From an uncultured Collinsella sp. (GTDB lineage: Bacteria; Actinomycetota; Coriobacteriia; Coriobacteriales; Coriobacteriaceae), in the NCBI GenBank assembly GCA_900751755.1, contig CAADSP010000109.1, forward strand, positions 1-26,398: DNA of 26,398 nucleotides, in the 5' to 3' direction. Positions 14,820 through 22,994 of the stretch are shown piece after piece. The notes under the pieces are model-generated. The model was not told where the DNA came from and did not search any database. It was given only the letters and a program-made list of their open reading frames with translations. Each line of letters opens with the position of its first letter. Position 1 is the first letter of the stretch. The translations under genes and the position numbers were made by a program.

Positions 14820-16220
14820 CTAATCAACCACGTGGGTCGTGGCGACCTGTTTGAGCCAGGCCGCCGACTTCTTAAGACGGCGCTTATAGCCATCCATCAG
14901 ATCGACCTCGACAAAGCCATAGCGATTCTTAAAGGCATTGGCCCAAGACCAGTTATCGATGACGGCCCAATAATGGTATCCGCGGCACTTGGCGCCCTCG
15001 TCGATGGCCTTGGCCACCCACTCCAGGTGCTGACGTACAAAGTCGACGCGGTAGTCATCCTGGATGGTTCCTTCGGCGTCACGGTTCTTGTATTCGTCCA
15101 TGATGCCGATGCCGTTCTCGGAAACGAACCACTCAAGATCGGGGTAGTTCTTAGCGCAGTCCATGCCAAAGTCGTAGAGGCCCTGCGGGTAGATCTCCCA
15201 GCCGCGGCTCTCGTTCATAACGGCGTCGGGCCATACGTACTCGTCGGCAAAGTGCGGCAGGCCGTACTGGTCGACCTTGCTCGCCGGCGCCTGAACACGC
15301 GTGGGGTGGTAGTAGTTGCAGCCTAGCCAGTCGACAACACCCTGCTTGAGGATCTCTTGGTCGCCGGCGCGGAACGGGAGCTTAACGCCGCCCTCGGCCA
15401 GGCTGTCGAGCACGTCGGCAGGAAGCTCGCCCTTGGTGATGAGGTCGAGCCACCAGCGGTTGTTGATGCCGCTGGTCATGCGCACGGCCTCGAGGTCCGC
15501 CTCGCTGGGGTTCTCCTTGGTGTAGACCGGGGTAAAGCAGTTAATCATGCCGATCTTGGCATCGGCGCGAATAGCGCCCTCGTCATAGGCGCGACGATAG
15601 TTGGCCACGGCCAGCGCGTGCGCCAGCGAGATGTGATACTGCACGGTGCGGGCGCGGTTGAAGTCGTGGAGCTGCGGGAACCACACGCCCTCCTGATAGC
15701 GCTGCTCGGGCTCGACGATGGGCTCGTTAAAGGTGAACCAGTACTTAATCTCCTGGCCAAACTCGTGGAAGGCGACGTCGGCGTAATGTGCGTAAGCCTC
15801 GACAACCTCACGGCTCTCCCAGCCGCCACGGTTAAAGAGGTAGGTGGGCATGTCAAAGTGGTACAAGTTGACAAACGGCTCCAAGCCGGCTTCGCGAGAG
15901 GCGCGGAACAACTCGTGATACCACGCGGCACCTTCCTCGTTGAGGTTGCCGTCGGCATCGAGCAGACGGCTCCACTGGATGGAAGTGCGATAGGTATCCA
16001 GACCCAAGTCCTTCAAAATGCGAAGGTCTTCCTGGTACTTGGCCATAAAGTCATTGCCGGCGTAAGAGCCAACGCGGTTGTAGAACGAACCCAGATCCTG
16101 GATGGACCAGGTGTCCCACAGGTTCTCGAGCTTGCCGCCCTGGTTCCACTGACCCTCAGTCTGCGGGCCGGACATAGCAGCGCCAAAGAAGAAGTCGTTG
16201 GGCAGCTGATACTGTGCCAT
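14820..16220 (-). CDS. GH1 6-phospho-beta-glucosidase
   Basis: This cytoplasmic glycosidase cleaves PTS-phosphorylated beta-glucosides to glucose-6-phosphate and an aglycone or glucose. The 466-residue length is standard for GH1. The acid/base is E166 in WFTFNEP and the nucleophile is E368 in FVSENGIG. Near the C-terminus the usual glucosidase Glu of the xEWAxG segment is replaced by Ser (DNWSWANAFKNRYGF), as in the phospho-sugar branch. The nearby Lys sits one position earlier than in LacG-type enzymes. The start ATG at 16220 has GAGG six bases upstream; a TTG just before it is less likely. It is first in the operon with IIC, IIB and IIA. Confidence 0.93.
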   Translation of the reverse strand: MAQYQLPNDFFFGAAMSGPQTEGQWNQGGKLENLWDTWSIQDLGSFYNRVGSYAGNDFMAKYQEDLRILKDLGLDTYRTSIQWSRLLDADGNLNEEGAAWYHELFRASREAGLEPFVNLYHFDMPTYLFNRGGWESREVVEAYAHYADVAFHEFGQEIKYWFTFNEPIVEPEQRYQEGVWFPQLHDFNRARTVQYHISLAHALAVANYRRAYDEGAIRADAKIGMINCFTPVYTKENPSEADLEAVRMTSGINNRWWLDLITKGELPADVLDSLAEGGVKLPFRAGDQEILKQGVVDWLGCNYYHPTRVQAPASKVDQYGLPHFADEYVWPDAVMNESRGWEIYPQGLYDFGMDCAKNYPDLEWFVSENGIGIMDEYKNRDAEGTIQDDYRVDFVRQHLEWVAKAIDEGAKCRGYHYWAVIDNWSWANAFKNRYGFVEVDLMDGYKRRLKKSAAWLKQVATTHVVD

Positions 16221-16260
16221 CAAAGTCCTCGCTTTCGTGTTCTAGAGCTTCCGGTTGGAG

Positions 16261-16344
16261 ACGGGTTTGCTTTGGCAGGTTATCCGGCGCGGGCGCGCAC
16301 CGGCCATACCGATATCCAACCCGCCAAAACAAAACCGTCCCCAA
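16261..16344. repeat. Inverted pair of REP-like repeats upstream of the glucosidase gene
   Basis: Arms at 16261-16281 and 16318-16338 pair over 21 bases with three mismatches. Each carries the TTTGGC(A/G)GGTT-type tail of the 12363 repeat, and the right one has the GGGGAC core on the minus strand. Between them is a GC-rich 36-base spacer. The 304-base gap 16221-16524 holds this element, possible promoters for both divergent genes, and nothing that looks coding. Confidence 0.7.
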
Positions 16345-16387
16345 ACGGTCGATCCTGTTGTGCGGAAGGATTCCGTTCGTTGCTTAA

Positions 16388-16393
16388 ACTATA
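16388..16393 (-). promoter_or_regulatory. Possible -10 box of the glucosidase-PTS operon
   Basis: TATAGT on the minus strand lies in the AT-rich part of the divergent promoter region. The expected -35 is weak. If correct, the repeat hairpin at 16261-16344 would fall in the 5' untranslated leader. Confidence 0.3.
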
Positions 16394-16452
16394 GCGCTCT
16401 AATTTTAAAAATAAAGCGTCTTTTTCTTTTTTCTTTCTCGAACTTCTTAGAT

Positions 16453-16502
16453 AAAAGTAATATGGATGCCCTGTTGAGGGTTATACTTACTTTTTGTATT
16501 CA
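16453..16502 (+). promoter_or_regulatory. Possible promoter and operator of the GntR-family regulator
   Basis: TTGAGG (16474-16479) lies 17 bases before TATTCA (16497-16502); TATACT at 16482-16487 is an alternative -10. A perfect 8-bp inverted repeat, AAAAGTAA at 16453-16460 and TTACTTTT at 16487-16494, brackets this region and could be an operator. No consensus for this regulator is known to me. Confidence 0.3.
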
Positions 16503-16524
16503 TATATGTCGGAAAGGAGGTTCC

Positions 16525-17244
16525 ATGATTCCCAAATACGAGGCGATAGCTGCAGATATTCGTCGAAGTATCGAGGATGGCGCTCTTAAACCGGGCGACA
16601 AGCTTCCCACCGTCGTTGAGTTCTGCGAGCTCTATAGCGTTTCCAAAATCACCGTCAAACGAGCTATCGAGCAAATCACCGAGGAAGGTCTTATTACCAG
16701 CCGGCGCGGATCGGGTACCTACGTTAAGGACACGGCGGGACTTCCCGGCCAGGCGTTTTTCCAGGGCAAAAACGACCGTGCCCAGGGCTTTTCGTATGAG
16801 CACCGCGGGGAAAAGGTGACCTCGGTGGTCTACGATTTCTCGATTGTTAATCCACCAGCGGACATCGCAGCCCAGCTGGGAATTGCCGAGGATGACTTTG
16901 CCTATCACGTCGTGCGCGTGCGTCAGGCCGATGGGAAGCCCATCGTTATCGAGTACACCTACATGCCCCTCGAGCTGATTCCGGGGCTGAAAAAGAAGGA
17001 CCTGTACGGATCGGTCTACCATTTCATCCGCGAGCAATGCGGGCTGAAAATTTCGAGCTTCCACCGTACCATTCGCGCCGTGGCAGCAACCGAGGAAGAA
17101 GCCGATCGCCTGGACACCAAACCTGGCTCTCCCCTGCTCGAGCTCACCCAGATTGGCTTTTTGGACAGCGGCGCCGCCTTTGAGTATTCGGTCTCGCGCA
17201 ACGTTGGCGACCGCTTTGAGTTGCACAACGTAACGTTGGCATAG
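16525..17244 (+). CDS. GntR-family transcriptional regulator (HutC/UTRA type)
   Basis: This 239-residue repressor-type regulator has an N-terminal winged helix-turn-helix at about 1-70 (YEAIAADIRRSIEDGALKPGDKLPT, then SVSKITVKRAIEQI and the GSGTYV wing). A UTRA effector-binding domain spans about 90-235 and ends in the usual EYSVSRNVGDRFEL. UTRA domains often bind phosphosugars, so cellobiose-6-phosphate or glucose-6-phosphate is a fair guess. The ATG at 16525 follows AAAGGAGG by four bases; an upstream ATG at 16255 falls in a repeat and is rejected. Its divergent placement next to the glucosidase-PTS operon makes that operon its likely target. Confidence 0.93.
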   Translation: MIPKYEAIAADIRRSIEDGALKPGDKLPTVVEFCELYSVSKITVKRAIEQITEEGLITSRRGSGTYVKDTAGLPGQAFFQGKNDRAQGFSYEHRGEKVTSVVYDFSIVNPPADIAAQLGIAEDDFAYHVVRVRQADGKPIVIEYTYMPLELIPGLKKKDLYGSVYHFIREQCGLKISSFHRTIRAVAATEEEADRLDTKPGSPLLELTQIGFLDSGAAFEYSVSRNVGDRFELHNVTLA

Positions 17245-17312
17245 GTTTTTGTAGTCATCCGGGCGCTCGCTTTGAGCTGTTTTGTGCAGCGCCCGCACAA
17301 CACAATGGGGGT

Positions 17313-18251
17313 ATGAACATGTCCGATTTGATTAAGCTGACGCCGATCTTTCACGAGAAGATCTGGGGCGGCCGCCAGCTCGAAACCGTATTTGGTTACG
17401 ACATTCCCGATGGTCCCATCGGTGAGTGCTGGGCCATCTCGGCCCACCCCAATGGCGACTGCCAGATTGCGGAGGGCCCGTATGCCGGTCACACGCTGTC
17501 GTGGCTGTGGGCCGAGCATCGCGAGCTCTTTGGCAACTGCGAGGGCAAGGAGTTCCCGCTACTCGTTAAGATTCTGGACGCCAAGGACGACCTTTCGATC
17601 CAGATTCACCCCAACGACGAGTACGCCGCCGAGCACGAGAACGGCAGCCTGGGCAAAACCGAGTGCTGGTATGTGCTGGACTGCGAGCCCGGCTCCACGA
17701 TTATCGTCGGCCAGCGCGCGCATGACCGCGCCGAGGCCGCACAGATGATCGAGGACGGCCGCTGGAACGACATGCTCAACGTGCTGCCGATCCACAAGGG
17801 CGACTTTTTCCAGATTGATTCCGGCACCGTGCACGCCATCAAGACCGGCACGCTCATTTTGGAGACGCAGCAGTCGAGCGACGTGACATATCGCCTGTAC
17901 GACTACGACCGTCCCGGCACCGATGGCAAGCTGCGCCCGCTGCACATTGAGCAGAGCCTCGACTGCATTGACTTTGATGCTCAGGCTCCGACCGACGGCA
18001 CGGTGACCGCGCCCGAAGTCGATGGCGTGACCGAGCTCGAGTCTAACTCCTGCTACACCGTCGATCGTGTGCGCGTCGACGGCAGCAAGACCCTCGACCA
18101 GCGCTGGCCCTTCATGTGCCTGTCGGTCATCGACGGCGAAGGCACCGTCTGCGGCGACCCCGTCCACAAGGGAAGCCACCTGCTGGCCCCCAGCACCGTC
18201 AGTTCCATCGACCTCGAAGGCAAGATGGAACTAATCATCAGCCACCTCTAG
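17313..18251 (+). CDS. manA: Mannose-6-phosphate isomerase, class I (short form)
   Basis: This zinc enzyme interconverts mannose-6-phosphate and fructose-6-phosphate. The 312-residue cupin protein is of the short Firmicutes-like ManA form. Zinc ligands are visible as Q97 and H99 in SIQIHPND, E117 in KTECWYV and H174 in GTVHAI. FHEKIWGGRQL near the N-terminus and ETQQSSDVTYRLYDYDRPG are family signatures. The start is uncertain between ATG at 17313 and the in-frame ATG two codons later, because only a weak GGGG precedes them. It follows the GntR gene by 68 bases in the same direction and may be read from that promoter or its own. Confidence 0.93.
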   Translation: MNMSDLIKLTPIFHEKIWGGRQLETVFGYDIPDGPIGECWAISAHPNGDCQIAEGPYAGHTLSWLWAEHRELFGNCEGKEFPLLVKILDAKDDLSIQIHPNDEYAAEHENGSLGKTECWYVLDCEPGSTIIVGQRAHDRAEAAQMIEDGRWNDMLNVLPIHKGDFFQIDSGTVHAIKTGTLILETQQSSDVTYRLYDYDRPGTDGKLRPLHIEQSLDCIDFDAQAPTDGTVTAPEVDGVTELESNSCYTVDRVRVDGSKTLDQRWPFMCLSVIDGEGTVCGDPVHKGSHLLAPSTVSSIDLEGKMELIISHL

Positions 18252-18275
18252 GTCGCATCAACAACCCAAACGCAA

Positions 18276-18313
18276 CAAGGGGCTCCCCCGTTCTTCAACG
18301 GGGGAGCCCCTTG
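18276..18313. terminator. Strong 17-bp hairpin after manA, no T-tract
   Basis: A perfect 17-bp stem (18276-18292 with 18297-18313) has a CTTC loop and lies 24 bases past the manA stop codon. There is no following T-run on either strand, so it may be a 3' stabiliser or a non-canonical terminator. Confidence 0.55.
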
Positions 18314-18396
18314 CCATGTCTAAGTATTCAGCCAACCCGGCTCTCCAGATCAAAAAGCGGACGAGCAAGGCGACGTTCGCAAGCAACGTTACCTAA

Positions 18397-18526
18397 GGAC
18401 CTGGGCGGGCGTATGGGGCAACATCGATCGCGAGTTCCGCACGCAAAGGAGGCCACTTAATGTGGCCTCCGTCTTGCGCAGGACTGCCCGAGCAGGCGAT
18501 GTTGCCCCATACGCCCGCCCAGGTCC
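18397..18526. repeat. 130-bp long palindrome between manA and pcrA
   Basis: The outer 30-bp arms (18397-18426 and 18497-18526) are perfect inverted repeats. The 70-base interior is itself partly palindromic: CGCAA and GGAGGCCAC (18442-18456) pair with GTGGCCTCC and TTGCG (18462-18478) around a TTAAT loop, with imperfect matches linking inner and outer stems. No T-tract follows on either strand. It fills the gap between two convergent genes and ends eight bases from the pcrA stop codon. Confidence 0.85.
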
Positions 18527-18533
18527 GCCGGGA

Positions 18534-21434
18534 TCACGACAGCTTGACGATCGGTGCAAAGCCCTTCATTAGCTTTTTGGTCTGGCCGGTCTTTTCGAAT
18601 TGAACCTCAATCATGTCTCCGGCGACCGAGATCACGGTACCCGTGCCAAAGGTCTTGTGGCTCACGGTATCGCCCGCGGCAAAGTCCTGCGATGCGCTGG
18701 CGCGATCGACCTTGCGCTCCACCGTCGGCGACACCTTGGACGACGGCTTTTTGGCTCGCGGCGCGCCCGAACCAAAGGTCGAGGCAACACGGCCGGCATT
18801 GGGCGAGACCCCACGATGGCGTTCGGTCCCGTAGCTGCTGCCGCCAAAGAAATCGTCAAAGCTCGATCCGCCGCGCGAACCGGAACCGCCGGTCGAGCGC
18901 GTATGCGAGCCGAACACCTTGCCGCCATACATATCCGAGCCCATGCCCGAGCCAAAGGTGCCGTGACGGTCGCCGCGCTTCTCCCAGCCCGTGCCTTCAA
19001 AGCCGGCAGAACCGATACCGCTAAACTCGATATCCTCAAACGGAATCTCGTTGAGGAAGCGCGAACGCGGGTTGGCAGAGGTCGAGCCGTAGGTGCGACG
19101 CGTGGCCGCATAGGTCAAGAACAGGCGCTTACGGGCGCGCGTGATGGCGACGTAGGCCAGGCGACGCTCCTCCTCGAGCTTACCCGGGTCATCGCTGCCG
19201 CCAAAGTCGTGCACGTGCGGGAAGATACCCTCCTCCATGCCGGCCACGAACACCGCCGGGAACTCCAGGCCCTTGGCGGAGTGGATGGTCATCATGGTAA
19301 TGGCATGCGTCTCGCCGGCTAGGGAATCCAAGTCGGAGCGCAGGGCCAGCCACTCCATGAGCGCCGGCAGCGCCTTACAGGTGAGCGGACCGTAGGTGCG
19401 CTCGATCTCGTCGGCATGCACGGCACCCGCCGGCATCTCCGTCGACGCGGCATATGCGTTGCCCGCGATGGCGGCAGCCAGGGCATCCTGCGGCGAGAGC
19501 GCCGGGGCGGCTAGGCTATCGAGCGGATTGGAACCTGCGGCATCGCGCGCGCCGACCAGCGCCTCAAACGAGGACGCGGGCGCGGACGGTCCCGGCTCGG
19601 GCGCAGGCGCGCTCACCACAACGGGCTCGGGCTCAGCGTCGGCAGGCACATCGGCAACGCCAGCCGCGCGCAGCTCTTCCAAGCTCTCAAGCGTACCCTC
19701 GATATCCTCGTGTGTCTCTTCAAATTCGGCCGCAACGCCCAGGAATTCCTGGATGTTCTCGGCGCGGCTCTCGGACTCCATGGTGCCCTCGGCGCGGAAT
19801 GCCTGCAGCAGGCCCGTCTTGTCGACAATCATCTCGACGACGTCCTTGAGCTCGCCATCCATGCGACGGCCCTCGCGCACCAGCGACACAAAGCTCGACA
19901 GGCCATTGCGCACCTTGGCGCTAAACATGCCGGTTTCGGCGCACGCGATCTCGCAGGCCTGGAAGAACGAGCAGCGGTTGTCGCGCGCCAGCTGCTCAAT
20001 TTTTTGAATCGAGGTGGAACCGATGCCGCGGCGAGGTGTGTTGATGACGCGCTTGACGCTCATCTCGTCAGCCGGGTTCACGATCATCTTGAGGTAGGCC
20101 ATGACGTCGCGGATCTCGGCACGGTCGAAGAACCGCGTGCCGCCCACGATCTTGTAGGGCACGCCCGCGCGCAGGAACATATCTTCGAGAATGCGCGACT
20201 GGGCGTTGGTACGATAGAACACGGCGATATCGTCGTAGCTCGTGCCCTTGGAGTGCAGCTTCTCGATCTCGCCGGCAATCCAGCGGCCCTCGTCGCGCTC
20301 GTCGCTCGCCTGGAAGGCCTGGATCTTCTCGCCATCGCCCTCGGCCGTAAACAGGCGCTTGTCCTTGCGCTGCGAGTTATGGCGCACCACGGCGTTGGCG
20401 GCACTCAGGATATGACCAGTAGAGCGGTAGTTCTGCTCCAGCTTGACGGTCTTGCAGTCTTTAAAGTCCTTCTCAAAGTCCAGGATATTGGTGATGTCGG
20501 CACCACGCCAGCTATAAATGGACTGGTCGTCGTCGCCCACGACCATGAGGTTTTGGTACTTGGCGGCCAGCAGGTTGGCGATCTCGTACTGGACGTGGTT
20601 GGTGTCCTGATACTCGTCGACGCTAATGTAGCGGAAGCGCTCTTGGTACTTATCGAGCACCTCGGGGCGGGTGCGCAGCAGCTCGAGCGTGCGCACGAGC
20701 AGGTCATCAAAGTCCATCGCATTGGCAGCGCGTAGGCGGCGCTCCAGCTCCAAGTAGACCTGCGCGGCCTTTTTGTCGTTGGGGCTATCGGCACTCTTGA
20801 GCATGTCCTCGGGGCCGATCATGGCGTTTTTGGCCGAGCTGATCTTGCTGCGGATCATGTTGATGGGGAACTGCTTTTGCTCGATACCGAGCGCCTGCAT
20901 AATGTCACGCACCATGCGCTTTGAGTCATCGTCATCGTAGATGGTGAACTGACCGGTGTAGCCCAGCAGGTCGGCGTCCTCGCGCAGCATGCGAACGCAC
21001 ATGGCATGGAAGGTGCACACCCACATGCCGCGGGTACCGCTGGGGATGAGTGCCGCCAGACGCTCACGCATCTCGGCCGCGGCCTTGTTGGTAAACGTGA
21101 TGGCAAGAATCTGCCAGGGCTTAACGCCCAGGTCGCCGAGCATATGGGCGATGCGGAAGGTCAAGACGCGGGTCTTGCCCGAGCCGGCGCCGGCGAGCAC
21201 CAGCAGCGGGCCCTCGGTGGTCAGGACCGCCTCGCGCTGGGCGGGATTAAGGCTGTCGAGGTCGACGAGCGGCTTGGCGGGTTTGGGTGCCGGCGCGGGA
21301 GCGTCGTAGATGTCGAGCGGGACGAGCTCGGGCTCCGGCGCAGCGGGGGCGGTGTATGCATCGAGCGGCACGGGTTCCGGCGTGGGCGGAACGGGTACCG
21401 CGGCGTTCTTTTCCCAGGGCAAGGGCTGGGTCAT
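18534..21434 (-). CDS. pcrA: ATP-dependent DNA helicase PcrA/UvrD
   Basis: This superfamily 1A 3'-5' helicase serves nucleotide excision and mismatch repair and removes proteins or R-loops from DNA. Walker A is AGAGSGKT at 81-88; the DEYQDTN Walker B, DDDQSIYSWRGA, VVGGTRFFDR and MTIHSAKGLEF motifs follow in order. At 966 residues it is well above the usual 720-750. It has a Pro-rich N-terminal extension with a repeated VPLDxYxAPA motif, an Ala/Pro/Glu-rich insert at about 580-690, and a Gly/Ser-rich linker before the C-terminal Tudor-like domain (GDTVSHKTFGTGTVISV). The ATG at 21434 has GAGGAG six bases upstream; the frame extends to 21518 without one. It probably has its own promoter. Confidence 0.96.
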   Translation of the reverse strand: MTQPLPWEKNAAVPVPPTPEPVPLDAYTAPAAPEPELVPLDIYDAPAPAPKPAKPLVDLDSLNPAQREAVLTTEGPLLVLAGAGSGKTRVLTFRIAHMLGDLGVKPWQILAITFTNKAAAEMRERLAALIPSGTRGMWVCTFHAMCVRMLREDADLLGYTGQFTIYDDDDSKRMVRDIMQALGIEQKQFPINMIRSKISSAKNAMIGPEDMLKSADSPNDKKAAQVYLELERRLRAANAMDFDDLLVRTLELLRTRPEVLDKYQERFRYISVDEYQDTNHVQYEIANLLAAKYQNLMVVGDDDQSIYSWRGADITNILDFEKDFKDCKTVKLEQNYRSTGHILSAANAVVRHNSQRKDKRLFTAEGDGEKIQAFQASDERDEGRWIAGEIEKLHSKGTSYDDIAVFYRTNAQSRILEDMFLRAGVPYKIVGGTRFFDRAEIRDVMAYLKMIVNPADEMSVKRVINTPRRGIGSTSIQKIEQLARDNRCSFFQACEIACAETGMFSAKVRNGLSSFVSLVREGRRMDGELKDVVEMIVDKTGLLQAFRAEGTMESESRAENIQEFLGVAAEFEETHEDIEGTLESLEELRAAGVADVPADAEPEPVVVSAPAPEPGPSAPASSFEALVGARDAAGSNPLDSLAAPALSPQDALAAAIAGNAYAASTEMPAGAVHADEIERTYGPLTCKALPALMEWLALRSDLDSLAGETHAITMMTIHSAKGLEFPAVFVAGMEEGIFPHVHDFGGSDDPGKLEEERRLAYVAITRARKRLFLTYAATRRTYGSTSANPRSRFLNEIPFEDIEFSGIGSAGFEGTGWEKRGDRHGTFGSGMGSDMYGGKVFGSHTRSTGGSGSRGGSSFDDFFGGSSYGTERHRGVSPNAGRVASTFGSGAPRAKKPSSKVSPTVERKVDRASASQDFAAGDTVSHKTFGTGTVISVAGDMIEVQFEKTGQTKKLMKGFAPIVKLS

Positions 21435-21572
21435 GGGCGACTCCTCATCTGACGGACGGCGCGCCTGCGGGCGGCGCCATAGTTTGAGCCGTACCAGTAT
21501 ACCGAGCCGCGCGGACACCGACGCAAATCACACCACGACTCCGTGCGCCACCGTCAGGCCCGCCCAGCGGAT

Positions 21573-21605
21573 TTGGCGCAATGGGGTCAGGTTACTTTGC
21601 ACCAA
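21573..21605. repeat. REP-like hairpin repeat with GGGGTCAGGTTA core
   Basis: TTGGCGCAA (21573-21581) and TTGCACCAA (21597-21605) form a 9-bp stem with one G-T pair around TGGGGTCAGGTTACT. The core and layout parallel the repeats at 849, 12363, 16261 and 25489. The 332-base gap 21435-21766 holds this repeat, the uppP terminator and presumably the pcrA promoter; nothing in it looks coding. Confidence 0.65.
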
Positions 21606-21677
21606 TCTATTGGCAATCACGAAACCGCCGATGTCATGGCAGCAGCAGCGAGCGGCGGCCGGGGCGAACAAATTGGC

Positions 21678-21722
21678 ATGAAAAGGGGGCGGCATAGACC
21701 TTTTGGTCATGCCACCCCCTTT
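21678..21722 (-). terminator. Rho-independent terminator of uppP
   Basis: AAAGGGGG (21682-21689) and GGCAT (21691-21695) pair with ATGCC (21709-21713) and CCCCCTTT (21715-21722), with one internal mismatch. GACC/GGTC lies at the tip, with a TTTT loop. On the minus strand the stem ends in TTTT. It lies about 45 bases past the uppP stop codon. Confidence 0.75.
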
Positions 21723-21766
21723 GAATGACAAGTTGTCGCCCCGGCCGCCGCGCAGCGTCGACTAAG

Positions 21767-22747
21767 TTAGAGGCCGAGCATCGGCTCCAGAACGAAGAAG
21801 TATGCGAGCACTACGATGCCCAGGATGATGCGGTAAACACCGAAGCACTTGAAGTCGTGACGGCGGACGAAGCCCATGAGCCACTTGATGGCGATGAGCG
21901 ACACCACAAAGGCCACAACGCAACCCACGCCCAGGATAGCGACCTCGTTGGCGCCGAACGTACCGCCCTTGATGAAATACTTGACCAGCTTGAGCGCACT
22001 CGCGCCAAACATGACAGGGATGGCCAGGAAGAACGTAAACTTGGACGCCACCGAACGCGTACAGCCCAAAAGCAGGCCGCCGATGATGGTAGAACCGGAG
22101 CGAGACGTACCAGGCACCAGCGAAAGCACCTGGAAGCAGCCGATACCCAGCGCAGTCTTCCAGCTCAGGTCCTCGAGCGTGGCGATGGAGCCAAAGTCCA
22201 GATTCTCGTCATCGTCCTCATCCTCAGCGGTAGCCGCGGCGGGCGCCGCAAAGTGCGCACCGGCGGGACGTCCACCCGACACCACAGCACGCGAACCAAA
22301 CGAACCGGCAACGGCCATTTCCTCGCGCTTGCTCGCGCGCCAGTTCTCGATCACGATAAACAGCACGCCGTACACAATGAGCGCCAGCGCCACGACGGGA
22401 GCATTGTAGAAATGCTCCTCCATCCAGTCGTTGAGCGGCAGGCCGATCGCCGCCGCAGGAATGCAGCCGAGCACGATCTTGCCCCACAGCACCCACGTGT
22501 CGCGACGGCCCTCCTTGCCCTTGCTGGGCGAGAACGGGTTGAGCTCATGGAAGAACAGGACGCAGACGGCCAAAATGGCGCCAAGCTGAATCACGACCAG
22601 GAACATGTTCCAGAACGTCTCGCTCACGTTCATCTTAACGAACTCGTCCACCAAGATCATGTGGCCGGTCGACGAGACGGGCAGCCATTCGGTGATGCCC
22701 TCGACCAGGCCCATGAAAGCAGATTTTAGAAGCTCGATGATATCCAA
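21767..22747 (-). CDS. uppP: Undecaprenyl-diphosphatase UppP (BacA family)
   Basis: UppP recycles undecaprenyl diphosphate to the monophosphate carrier lipid needed for cell-wall synthesis and can give bacitracin tolerance. The integral membrane protein has both family motifs: VEGITEWLPVSSTGH near the N-terminus and LVPGTSRSGSTI in the second half. At 326 residues it exceeds the usual 265-280 because of a roughly 50-residue hydrophilic insert with an acidic stretch (AEDEDDDENLD) between membrane segments. I chose the TTG at 22747, after GAGGGGG by five bases, because the product then begins at the family's normal place (DIIELLKSAFMGLVEG); a GTG seven codons upstream is the alternative. It is divergent from the stress-protein gene. 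Confidence 0.94.
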   Translation of the reverse strand: MDIIELLKSAFMGLVEGITEWLPVSSTGHMILVDEFVKMNVSETFWNMFLVVIQLGAILAVCVLFFHELNPFSPSKGKEGRRDTWVLWGKIVLGCIPAAAIGLPLNDWMEEHFYNAPVVALALIVYGVLFIVIENWRASKREEMAVAGSFGSRAVVSGGRPAGAHFAAPAAATAEDEDDDENLDFGSIATLEDLSWKTALGIGCFQVLSLVPGTSRSGSTIIGGLLLGCTRSVASKFTFFLAIPVMFGASALKLVKYFIKGGTFGANEVAILGVGCVVAFVVSLIAIKWLMGFVRRHDFKCFGVYRIILGIVVLAYFFVLEPMLGL

Positions 22748-22994
22748 AGGGACCCCCTCGTTAGACACCCGCCGATATTGTTCTGCGGACGGTGCGGGCG
22801 ATGTCCCATTATCAACCGTTCGGGCGCGTCTGCGCCTACCCTTACCAAAAAACTCGTCCGTTCACAGAATTGCGAGCGGTCAAACCGAAATCCTTGGGTA
22901 TAACTGCAACAAGATAAAGTGTCCGGCGGCCAACGCGCCCGCGCCCGCCCGATGCACGAGCCCCGCGCCCGTGCGATAGACCAAGGAGGAAACC

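Noticed and set aside
16255..16524. 90-codon N-terminal extension of the GntR regulator
   Set aside because: It runs through the REP-like repeat and the promoter region. A strong ribosome-binding site and the normal family start are at 16525.
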